Of a DNA stretch of 6,179 nt, positions 1 to 5,734 are shown in pieces. Both the position numbers and the translations under genes were made by a program. Origin of the DNA: Lachnospiraceae bacterium (GTDB lineage: Bacteria > Bacillota > Clostridia > Lachnospirales > Lachnospiraceae); contig JAFUWM010000011.1 of the NCBI GenBank assembly GCA_017483425.1, positions 1 to 6,179 on the forward strand. The letters are read 5' to 3'. Each line of letters starts with the position of its first letter. The first letter of the stretch is position 1. The notes under the pieces were generated by a model. The model had not been told where the DNA came from. It saw nothing but the letters and a program-made list of their open reading frames with translations, and searched no databases.

Positions 1-242
1 AAAAGGACATCGCTACCGCCGGCAGGTTTTCGTCCCATATCCTTTGTAGCAACGCTTTTCGTTGAGTCGTTAAGGAGCCGTATCCTGCCGTCCATTGTAT
101 CATCTTTTATTGCAGTATGAAGACCTGCACCCTCGGACTTATTGTAAAGAGCATTATTGAGCATAGCTGTTCCGCCGCTCACATCATCAAGAGTGTCATC
201 AGACAGCTTACCGTTAATGTTGATATCATTGTTTTCAGACAT
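1..242 (-). CDS. Double-glycine leader secreted protein or peptide precursor (5' part, runs off left edge)
   Basis: The frame is open from the ATG at 242 down to base 1 (80 codons plus two bases), so the C-terminus lies outside the window. A perfect AGGAGG stands 8 bases upstream (251-256) and fixes this start. The N-terminus is acidic and polar and carries LSDDTLDDVSGG at residues 13-24. This is the hallmark of double-glycine leaders cleaved by C39-peptidase ABC exporters, with the expected spaced hydrophobic residues (Leu13, Leu18, Val21) before Gly23-Gly24. The cargo visible from Thr25 on is at least 56 residues. It has no Cys, contains many Asp, Lys, Gly and Thr, and includes a GRKPAGG stretch near residues 70-76. 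Absence of Cys in this part argues against a lanthipeptide core here, although the unseen C-terminus could differ. It could be a bacteriocin, a signal peptide precursor, or a larger secreted protein using such a leader. I recognise the leader class, not the cargo. Confidence 0.72.
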   Translation of the reverse strand, partial: MSENNDININGKLSDDTLDDVSGGTAMLNNALYNKSEGAGLHTAIKDDTMDGRIRLLNDSTKSVATKDMGRKPAGGSDVL

Positions 243-250
243 GATGTTTA

Positions 251-256
251 CCTCCT
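251..256 (-). promoter_or_regulatory. Ribosome binding site AGGAGG of the double-glycine gene
   Basis: The plus-strand bases CCTCCT read AGGAGG on the minus strand, 8 bases before the ATG at 242. This canonical site decides the start of a gene whose opposite strand also carries a long open frame (117-386). It is the main reason to prefer the minus-strand reading. Confidence 0.85.
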
Positions 257-298
257 AATAATATATATAGTTCCGTTTGATTATGTCCGTTCTATATA

Positions 299-335
299 TT
301 TATACGAAAAAAGTTTGTGGATGGCAATGTTTTTT
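299..335 (-). promoter_or_regulatory. Sigma-A-type promoter for the double-glycine gene
   Basis: Read on the minus strand, -35 TTGCCA lies at 327-322 and -10 TATAAA at 304-299, separated by exactly 17 bases. Each hexamer has five of six consensus bases. A run of six A (335-330 on the minus strand) sits two bases upstream of the -35 and may act as an UP element. Transcription would start near 292, giving a leader of about 50 bases before the ATG at 242. No other leftward candidate in the region is as good. Confidence 0.65.
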
Positions 336-490
336 CACTTCCTAATTGATTCTCGTATTATTTTACTTTATGTTACCTCGTTATAGATGGAGACAACAGT
401 GCATTTGGCGTAAAAAACAATACCATTCGTGTGAAAACGATAAATTTGAAATTTGAGCAGGTTTTCATGTAAGATATAGAAATGCTGGTC

Positions 491-519
491 TGGTCAAATA
501 CGATCATTGATCTATATAG
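491..519 (+). promoter_or_regulatory. Candidate promoter of the peptidase/ABC operon
   Basis: TGGTCA (491-496) and TATATA (514-519) are separated by 17 bases and fit a weak sigma-A promoter, with a start near 526. The transcript would then begin almost directly with the inverted repeat at 528-567. Competing candidates are TTGAAA (446-451) with TAAGAT (470-475), 18 bases apart, and a lone TATAAA at 591-596 without a recognisable -35. The poor -35 elements would suit an activated promoter, for example one dependent on the nearby LytTR regulator, but the sequence does not prove this. Confidence 0.35.
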
Positions 520-527
520 AAGGAGCA

Positions 528-567
528 TGATACCGTTCGAGGCGTATTTTGCCGAGTTACGGTATCA
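528..567. repeat. Inverted repeat TGATACCGT / ACGGTATCA
   Basis: The arms at 528-536 and 559-567 are perfect 9-bp inverted copies. Inside the 22-base spacer, GGC (541-543) and GCC (551-553) could extend a folded RNA around the loop GTATTTT. No T run follows, so it is not an intrinsic terminator. It is either a protein-binding site or, if transcription starts near 526, a stem-loop at the very 5' end of the mRNA that could stabilise it or control translation. A related ATACCATTCGTG element lies 110 bases upstream at 420-431. Confidence 0.6.
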
Positions 568-589
568 GCATCCGACCGGACAGAATCAG

Positions 590-610
590 ATATAAAACTG
601 TGTTTTACAT
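590..610. promoter_or_regulatory. Operator-like dyad before the peptidase ribosome site
   Basis: The core TAAAAC-TGT-GTTTTA (593-607) is a perfect 6-bp dyad around a 3-base centre. Bases 590-591 and 609-610 extend the symmetry, so eight of nine base pairs match across 21 bases. It covers a possible -10 (TATAAA, 591-596) and abuts the AGGAGG at 611-616. A dimeric repressor bound here would block the operon. The acting protein is unknown. Confidence 0.4.
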
Positions 611-622
611 AGGAGGAAACTG

Positions 623-2701
623 ATGGGAAAAAGATTATTGGCAGGAATAATGGCATTGTTCCTGCTGATCAGTTCAGGATGCGGTGCTGCCGAGGTTTCA
701 GATGACGGCGCAGTTAATCCTGATCTGGCAAGAGGCAACAAATGGCTTGACTCTGATCTTATCGGGAGTGTGTCCGAGGGTGATGAGATAAGGCCTCAGG
801 ATGACTTTGCGGCTTCCGCCAATAAGGAATGGATAACGACATCGGGTATCAGGAACAGGTACTTTGATCAGATCACGATGATCGTTGATGAAAAGAAGGT
901 CGCCCTGCTTGATGACGATTCGCTCACCGGCAAAGGAGCCTTGGAGCTTAAGAAGTACGCTTCGCTTGCAGGAGACTGGGAGGCAAGAAACAAGGACGGC
1001 GTGGAGCCTTTAAGACCATATCTTGAAGCGATCGAAGATATTTCCGACCTTAACAGTCTTTATTCATGGATTACGGACCCTGTTAAGAATCCGCTTGGAT
1101 TGGGGATAGTAAGCGTTGATATGAGCTCTGCGGGACTCAGGGCTTATCCGGACGAGTACAGCGTCTATTATTCACAGCCTGATTTTTCATTGGGGGCTCC
1201 TGACAATTACGTTAATCTGACAAATGACTATGAAGCAAAGGAGATCGCTGACCAAAAGACGACCTACATCCTGTCAAGACTTGGATATGGCGATGAGGAA
1301 ATAGGTAAAATTCTGAAGGAAAATTATGATATGGAAAAGAAGCTCGCCAAATGCATTCCGCCTGATAACGATGACGACGATGCTGAGCTTGAAATGACTG
1401 ATCCCTACGAAGATGTCATCGCTGCGGCAGGCTCCTATCCCCTTGACGAATATATGAGATCAAGAGGATATGAAAACATAAAGCACATGCTCGGAGAGAA
1501 ACGATATCTGAAAAAGGCTTCAAAGCTCTGTACCGAAGGGAATGTGCAGAAAATGAAATCCATGTTTATCGTAGGGTATGTGCTGGGTACGGGAAGGTAT
1601 CTTGACAGAGAGGCTTATGACAAGTTTAAGGAGATAGACAAATCCCGTACTACGCAGGAGATTCCTGAATATGAGGATGAAACGGCAAAGGAAAACAGCA
1701 TCCTGACGGGATATATAGGGGATAGCGCCCTTGTCGCCGCTATGGATGAGCTGTATCTTGACAAGTATATTGAGCCTGAATCAGCGGATGAACTGATACA
1801 GATGACAAAGGACATAATCGATACATACAGGACAGAAATATTTCCAAATGAAGAATGGCTGTCTGAAGATGGAAAGAAGAAATGTCTGGATAAGCTTGAC
1901 GCTATAGTGCTGAATGTCATATATCCCGACTTTTCAGGCGTTGATTATACAGACCTTAATATAGTATCTAAAGAGGACGGAGGCAGCTTCCTTGAGGCGG
2001 AATTTGAGTCTGATCGTTTTCTGTCAAGGAGGCTTGGCGAGAAAGCCGGAGGGAAATATGACAGAAGTCTCTGGTTTCCCTTTGACACGGCGAACAGCAC
2101 GACAATAACAAATGCGACATATTCGCCAAGGAATAACAGCATAAACATATACGCAGGGATACTTGAGGACCCCGCATATCATCCGGGAATGAGCAAGGAG
2201 GAGCTTCTGTCAGGCATAGGAGCCATAGTCGGACATGAGATAACCCACGGCTTTGACACCAGCGGGGTGAGATATGACAAGAATGGAATGAGGGACAACT
2301 GGCTTCCGGAGGAGGATCAGCAGGCATTTAATGACAAGGCTGACAATGTTGCGTCCTATTACAGCAAGATCGAACCGTATAAGGCGTCGGGGTCTTACGA
2401 CGGCGATAACGTGAAGGCGGAGGCAACGGCTGATATGGGAGGACTGAGAGTGACACTAAAGATGGCGTCCCATATTGACGGCTTTGATTATGACAGCTAT
2501 TTCAGGCATTATGCCCTGCTTTGGGCGGCTCAATACAGTCTCAGACATGAGGAATACTATTTCAAAGATGACGAGCATCCGATCGGCTATCTGCGCGTAA
2601 ACATAGGACTTCAGCAATTTGATGAGTTTATGGACACCTATGATATAAAGTCGGGAGACGGGATGTATCTTGAAGAAAAAAAGCGGATAAGTGTCTGGTA
2701 A
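623..2701 (+). CDS. M13-family (neprilysin/PepO-like) zinc metallopeptidase, lipoprotein
   Basis: The product is a 692-residue endopeptidase of the neprilysin family, whose members cleave short peptides inside a closed cavity. The zinc site is complete: HEITH at 538-542 (His538, Glu539, His542), with the third ligand Glu600 and supporting Asp604 in AEATADMGGL. His652 and Arg658 in HPIGYLR match the family's transition-state and substrate residues. N497-A498-T499-Y500 replaces the usual NAYY 41 residues before HExxH, the normal family spacing. RPQDDF near residues 57-62 is the typical N-terminal family signature. A signal peptide ends in ISSGC, so Cys20 should be lipidated and the enzyme anchored outside the membrane. 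The C-terminus is RISVW, keeping the family's final Trp but without the Cys of CxxW. An acidic run (D248-D253) lies in the middle region. The start has AGGAGG 6 bases upstream. The enzyme is probably cotranscribed with the ABC genes 42 bases downstream. Its substrate is unknown; a secreted peptide is plausible. Confidence 0.93.
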   Translation: MGKRLLAGIMALFLLISSGCGAAEVSDDGAVNPDLARGNKWLDSDLIGSVSEGDEIRPQDDFAASANKEWITTSGIRNRYFDQITMIVDEKKVALLDDDSLTGKGALELKKYASLAGDWEARNKDGVEPLRPYLEAIEDISDLNSLYSWITDPVKNPLGLGIVSVDMSSAGLRAYPDEYSVYYSQPDFSLGAPDNYVNLTNDYEAKEIADQKTTYILSRLGYGDEEIGKILKENYDMEKKLAKCIPPDNDDDDAELEMTDPYEDVIAAAGSYPLDEYMRSRGYENIKHMLGEKRYLKKASKLCTEGNVQKMKSMFIVGYVLGTGRYLDREAYDKFKEIDKSRTTQEIPEYEDETAKENSILTGYIGDSALVAAMDELYLDKYIEPESADELIQMTKDIIDTYRTEIFPNEEWLSEDGKKKCLDKLDAIVLNVIYPDFSGVDYTDLNIVSKEDGGSFLEAEFESDRFLSRRLGEKAGGKYDRSLWFPFDTANSTTITNATYSPRNNSINIYAGILEDPAYHPGMSKEELLSGIGAIVGHEITHGFDTSGVRYDKNGMRDNWLPEEDQQAFNDKADNVASYYSKIEPYKASGSYDGDNVKAEATADMGGLRVTLKMASHIDGFDYDSYFRHYALLWAAQYSLRHEEYYFKDDEHPIGYLRVNIGLQQFDEFMDTYDIKSGDGMYLEEKKRISVW

Positions 2702-2743
2702 TAAATAGAAATTTGAACACGGTTAGTCAGGAGGTCAACACTA

Positions 2744-3565
2744 ATGAGCGAAGCAATGATAAAGCTTGATGGAATAAAGAAATCATACGGAAAGCATGAT
2801 GTCTTGAAGGGCGTAAATATGCAGGTGAACAAGGGCGACATCTACGGTCTTATCGGCAGGAACGGAGCGGGCAAGACAACCATCTTCAAGATGATATTAG
2901 GTCTTTCCGAGATGAACGAGGGAACGGTTTCCATAGAGGGCAGCAGTAATGAGAAAGAGCTGATGAGGGGCAGGAGCAGGATAGGCTTCCTTGTAGGAGC
3001 TAAGTTCTATAATTATCTGTCCGCAAGGGATAATCTTAAATATTACGCCACGGTAAAGGGCATACCTGATAAGGAAGCGAAGGACGAGATTTCAAGGGTG
3101 CTGGAGGTAGTGGGATTACAGGATCTGAAGAAGCCCTTCAAGAATTTCTCTCTCGGTATGACACAGCGTCTCGGCATAGCGAATGCGATACTTGGAAATC
3201 CCGACATACTGATACTTGACGAGCCTACAAACGGGCTCGATCCGCAGGGTATAGCGGATGTCAGGCACATGGTACAGAGGTTTCGGGATGAGTACGGCAT
3301 GACCGTCATAGTGTCTTCACATATACTCGGAGAGCTTGAGCATACCGCAGACCGGTTCGGCATAGTGAATGAGGGAGTGGTGGTCAAGGAGATAACGCAG
3401 GACGACCTTAAAGAGAAGCAGCCGGCCGTGGAGATAGCCGTGGACGATCTTGAAAAAGCGAAGAAAGTTCTCACCGAAAACGGGGTAAAGATAATGAGGG
3501 AGGTCGAGGAGAGATCAACGCTTGAGGATTATTATTTCAGGCTTATCGGAGGGAGCAAGGAATGA
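2744..3565 (+). CDS. ABC transporter ATP-binding protein, BcrA/ABC-2 type
   Basis: This 273-residue cytoplasmic ATPase powers the two permeases encoded next. Visible motifs in order are A-loop Tyr15, Walker A GRNGAGKTT (38-46), signature FSLGMTQR (135-142, a common BcrA-type variant of LSGGQ), Walker B LILDEP with Asp159-Glu160, D-loop GLDP (164-167) and switch His193. The Q-loop is unusual: IGFLVGAKFY (80-89) has Gly85 where Gln or Glu is normal. A C-terminal domain of about 70 residues follows, as in bacitracin and lantibiotic immunity ATPases. AGGAGG lies 9 bases before the ATG. The 42-base gap after the peptidase gene shows no terminator or strong promoter, and the stop overlaps the next start as ATGA. 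In this family the role is export of, or protection from, peptides such as bacitracin or lantibiotics. The actual substrate is unknown. Confidence 0.93.
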   Translation: MSEAMIKLDGIKKSYGKHDVLKGVNMQVNKGDIYGLIGRNGAGKTTIFKMILGLSEMNEGTVSIEGSSNEKELMRGRSRIGFLVGAKFYNYLSARDNLKYYATVKGIPDKEAKDEISRVLEVVGLQDLKKPFKNFSLGMTQRLGIANAILGNPDILILDEPTNGLDPQGIADVRHMVQRFRDEYGMTVIVSSHILGELEHTADRFGIVNEGVVVKEITQDDLKEKQPAVEIAVDDLEKAKKVLTENGVKIMREVEERSTLEDYYFRLIGGSKE

Positions 3566-4275
3566 GAAAGCTTGTAAAGGCCGATGTACGGCGGATACTT
3601 CGTAAGATAGTGATATATGTGTTTGCCTTATTGATGTATTTGATATTATTCATCATGCAAAACAAGGATGACCCGAGCGATCAGATGGATATGTTTCGCG
3701 CGATGGTTGAGTTTTTGGGGAATTTTTTAGTCCTTGTTCCGGTATATCTTACGGTATACGGGGATGAAATGAAGGCAGGCACCATGCAGTGTGTTATAGG
3801 CAGGGGCATGGCAAGGATAAAGGTTGTCATAGGAAAGTTGATTGACTGCGCAATTCTGTCAGGGCTTATGCTCTTTGGCCTGGTACTTGTATTTTATCTG
3901 AAAAACTATATAGGAGACGTGAATCTGACGCCAAAGCAGAACGAGATTGCGCTTATCTATACTGTCATAGTTTGGATTAAGCTCGTGGGATATTACGCTA
4001 TAGCGGGGATCATGCTCTTTGCTACATGGAGCTCATCTCTTGGACTCATCACGACCATACTGCTCCTTTTTGTAAGAGTAGGGCTTCAGACCTTGCAGGA
4101 AAAAACGCATCTGGGAGTGTATGACAAATCATATTCGGGGCTTTTGGAGGATGGCTATAACGATATCCTGATAGGTAATTTCCCGTGGCAGATAATAGTC
4201 GCCGTCGTAGTATATATAGGCGGTGCGCTGCTTATCACGTATAAACTGTTTGACAGAAAGGAGCTTGACCTATGA
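3562..4275 (+). CDS. ABC-2 type permease, first of two paralogues
   Basis: This 237-residue integral membrane protein has about six hydrophobic segments (near residues 16-32, 48-65, 92-110, 128-150, 155-172 and 207-228). The loop after segment 2 holds VYGDEMKAGTMQCVIGRG, the conserved cytosolic element of BcrB/ABC-2 permeases that contacts the ATPase. The basic N-terminus (KLVKADVRRILRK) is mirrored in the next gene, as is the C-terminal KELDL. Its ATG overlaps the ATPase stop by four bases (ATGA) and uses GGAGGGAG (3548-3554) inside the upstream gene, so translation is probably coupled. With the ATPase and the second permease it should form one exporter or immunity complex of the BcrAB or LanFEG kind. 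Assignment to the ABC-2 superfamily is firm; the substrate is not visible. Confidence 0.85.
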   Translation: MRKLVKADVRRILRKIVIYVFALLMYLILFIMQNKDDPSDQMDMFRAMVEFLGNFLVLVPVYLTVYGDEMKAGTMQCVIGRGMARIKVVIGKLIDCAILSGLMLFGLVLVFYLKNYIGDVNLTPKQNEIALIYTVIVWIKLVGYYAIAGIMLFATWSSSLGLITTILLLFVRVGLQTLQEKTHLGVYDKSYSGLLEDGYNDILIGNFPWQIIVAVVVYIGGALLITYKLFDRKELDL

Positions 4276-5024
4276 TAAATTTGATAAAGGGCGACCTGCA
4301 GAGGATAGTGAGAAAGCGGTCATTCTGGTTTGTCTTTATATTAGGCATAATCTATAACGTGATAAATGTCGTATATGTCATGCAGACAGGGCTGTATAAT
4401 TCATATACCTTTATGAATCAAAATGTCGTGGATATAATGCAGGACTGCGGCTTTATAATCGGGATCATAATCTTCCTTGCGGTATATGCCGATGAGTTCA
4501 AGACAATGACGATAACAACGGTGATAGGGGAAGGCATTTCAAGGCTGAATGTCATATTGGCGAAATTCATAGACAGCGTGATACTGACAGCAGGACTCTT
4601 TATCCTGTATACCATACATCTGCCTATTTTTAATATGATTGCAGGGGTCACGGTGGCTGATGACGAGAAGAAGCTGCTCTATCTTACGGTGCTTATAGGC
4701 ATCATATATACCATAGGATGTATTGCGATAGCTTCTATGGTTATCTATATAACGGGCAGTATCCCGTTTGCGGTAATGACCGTCGTGATGCTGTACTTTA
4801 TCATTCCTGCGGTCATGGGACTCCTGAATTATATCAAGATACTCCGATCTTTTCACCTTGAAAGATATGATCTCCACGGTATAACCATGATGGGAATGAC
4901 GGATATACTGCTTGGTTCCACGTTCAGAGGAATTTTCACGCTGCTGTTGGGCTTTTTGATCTATGCCGTAGGCTCGCAGGTTATAGCATATATTGTTTTC
5001 AATAAAAAGGAGCTGGATTTCTAA
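4272..5024 (+). CDS. ABC-2 type permease, second of two paralogues
   Basis: This 250-residue membrane protein has about six hydrophobic segments and the same plan as the preceding permease. The N-terminal LIKGDLQRIVRK, the loop VYADEFKTMTITTVIGEG, the following ISRLNVILAKFID and the C-terminal KKELDF all have counterparts there, so the two genes look like diverged copies of one ancestor. The start overlaps the previous stop as ATGA, with AAGGAG eight bases upstream in the end of that gene. It would form the heterodimeric membrane channel of the transporter. The stop TAA (5022-5024) overlaps the stop of the convergent response regulator gene, leaving no room for an intergenic terminator. Confidence 0.86.
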   Translation: MINLIKGDLQRIVRKRSFWFVFILGIIYNVINVVYVMQTGLYNSYTFMNQNVVDIMQDCGFIIGIIIFLAVYADEFKTMTITTVIGEGISRLNVILAKFIDSVILTAGLFILYTIHLPIFNMIAGVTVADDEKKLLYLTVLIGIIYTIGCIAIASMVIYITGSIPFAVMTVVMLYFIIPAVMGLLNYIKILRSFHLERYDLHGITMMGMTDILLGSTFRGIFTLLLGFLIYAVGSQVIAYIVFNKKELDF

Positions 5025-5731
5025 CGGAATTTACCAAGCATCCTAAATATATACGCATCAAAGGCGGCGTGGATTTCCTTTAAGTATTTACGGCTTAAGA
5101 GGATTTCACGACCGTCTTTTAGTATGCAGGATTTGGATTTCATCTGCCTGATATAATCCATATTTACGATAAAGCCCCTTGAGAGCAAGAGGAAAGAGTC
5201 GCCAAGGATTTCCCGTATTTCCGCTACGCTGTAGTAAGCCCTTACCGTGGAGCCGTCCCTTAAATTTAAGAAAACATAATGATCGTGACATTCCAGATAC
5301 TGGATTTCATCAAGCCGCATCAGGACATCGTCCCTGCCGCTTCTAATAAGCACACTCTGCCTTGGTACTGATTTCTCCCTTTGGATGCGCTCCATCAGGT
5401 CTTTTAGCTTTTCGTCTGTAATGGGCTTTACTATGTAGTGCAGGGCGTTTAGGGAAAAGGCTTCTATAGCATATTCCTCGCTTGAAGTAATAAAGGCAAT
5501 TGCTGTTTCGGGTGACAGTTCCTTTATTTCCCTGCCAAGATCCATGCCGCTAAGCTTCGGCATTATGATGTCCAATAAGAGAGCGTCGAATTGGATGCCT
5601 GAATGGGCGTCATCCAGCATATCTTCAGGGTTTGTATAGGTTCTCACGGTATAGTCGGGATAATTGCGCTCCAATGAAGCTTTCATAAGCCGGATACTGT
5701 CTTTGTCATCGTCACAGATACCGATAAGCAT
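5021..5731 (-). CDS. LytTR-family response regulator (AgrA/VirR type)
   Basis: This 236-residue transcription regulator has a receiver domain (about 1-118) and a LytTR DNA-binding domain (about 126-230). Receiver residues are in place: acidic pocket Asp7-Asp8, phosphoacceptor Asp54 in LLLDIIMP, Thr82-Ser83 in FITSSEEY, and Lys102 in the IVKP motif. The second domain shows the family pattern DEIQYLECHDHYVFL, then LLLSRGFIVNMDYI. It follows the kinase gene by 3 bases, so the two are one operon. The nearest purine-rich site, GGGAGG (5744-5749), is 12 bases from the ATG, slightly far, and lies within the kinase coding end; translational coupling is likely. LytTR regulators usually control secreted peptides, bacteriocins, toxins or transporters in Firmicutes. 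The divergent region at 257-622 is the natural candidate target here, by inference. Confidence 0.92.
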   Translation of the reverse strand: MLIGICDDDKDSIRLMKASLERNYPDYTVRTYTNPEDMLDDAHSGIQFDALLLDIIMPKLSGMDLGREIKELSPETAIAFITSSEEYAIEAFSLNALHYIVKPITDEKLKDLMERIQREKSVPRQSVLIRSGRDDVLMRLDEIQYLECHDHYVFLNLRDGSTVRAYYSVAEIREILGDSFLLLSRGFIVNMDYIRQMKSKSCILKDGREILLSRKYLKEIHAAFDAYIFRMLGKFR

Positions 5732-5734
5732 GAC

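Larger units (their letters stand above)
257..622. other. Divergent intergenic region, 366 bases, regulatory
   Basis: This stretch separates the leftward double-glycine gene from the rightward peptidase operon. I see no convincing protein gene in it. It contains, from left to right, a leftward promoter (299-335), a TACCATTCGT box (421-430), an AAATTT-G-AAATTT element (442-454), a candidate rightward promoter (491-519), a 9-bp inverted repeat (528-567) and a 21-base dyad directly before the peptidase ribosome site (590-610). Such a density of symmetrical elements between two divergent starts suggests shared control of both transcripts. That is inference. Confidence 0.7.

Noticed and set aside
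117..386. Plus-strand open frame of 89 codons at the left
   Set aside because: It has no ribosome site, runs through the leftward promoter, and is antisense to a gene with a perfect ribosome site and a recognisable leader.
482..595. Short plus-strand frame of 37 codons (or 22 codons from the ATG at 527) in the intergenic region
   Set aside because: The ATG at 482 has no ribosome site, and AAGGAG is only one base from the ATG at 527, too close to work. The frame also crosses the inverted repeat, which explains its sequence constraint better.
1968..2327. Minus-strand frames opposite the peptidase gene (also 1615-1920 and 1945-2148)
   Set aside because: They are shadows of the M13 gene, whose conserved catalytic motifs lie in the plus frame across the same bases.
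2702..2743. Terminator or separate promoter between the peptidase and ATPase genes
   Set aside because: The 42 bases contain only a ribosome site and a lone TTGAAC without a matching -10; no hairpin with T run is present, so cotranscription is the simpler reading.
3043..3474. Minus-strand frame of 143 codons opposite the ATPase gene
   Set aside because: The plus strand encodes the ABC signature, Walker B and switch His over this stretch; the antisense product is Ser-rich and shows no domain.
5079..5102. Possible hairpin around CTTTAAG / CTTAAGAG near the convergent junction as a terminator
   Set aside because: The stem is imperfect, lies inside the LytTR coding sequence and has no T run on either strand.
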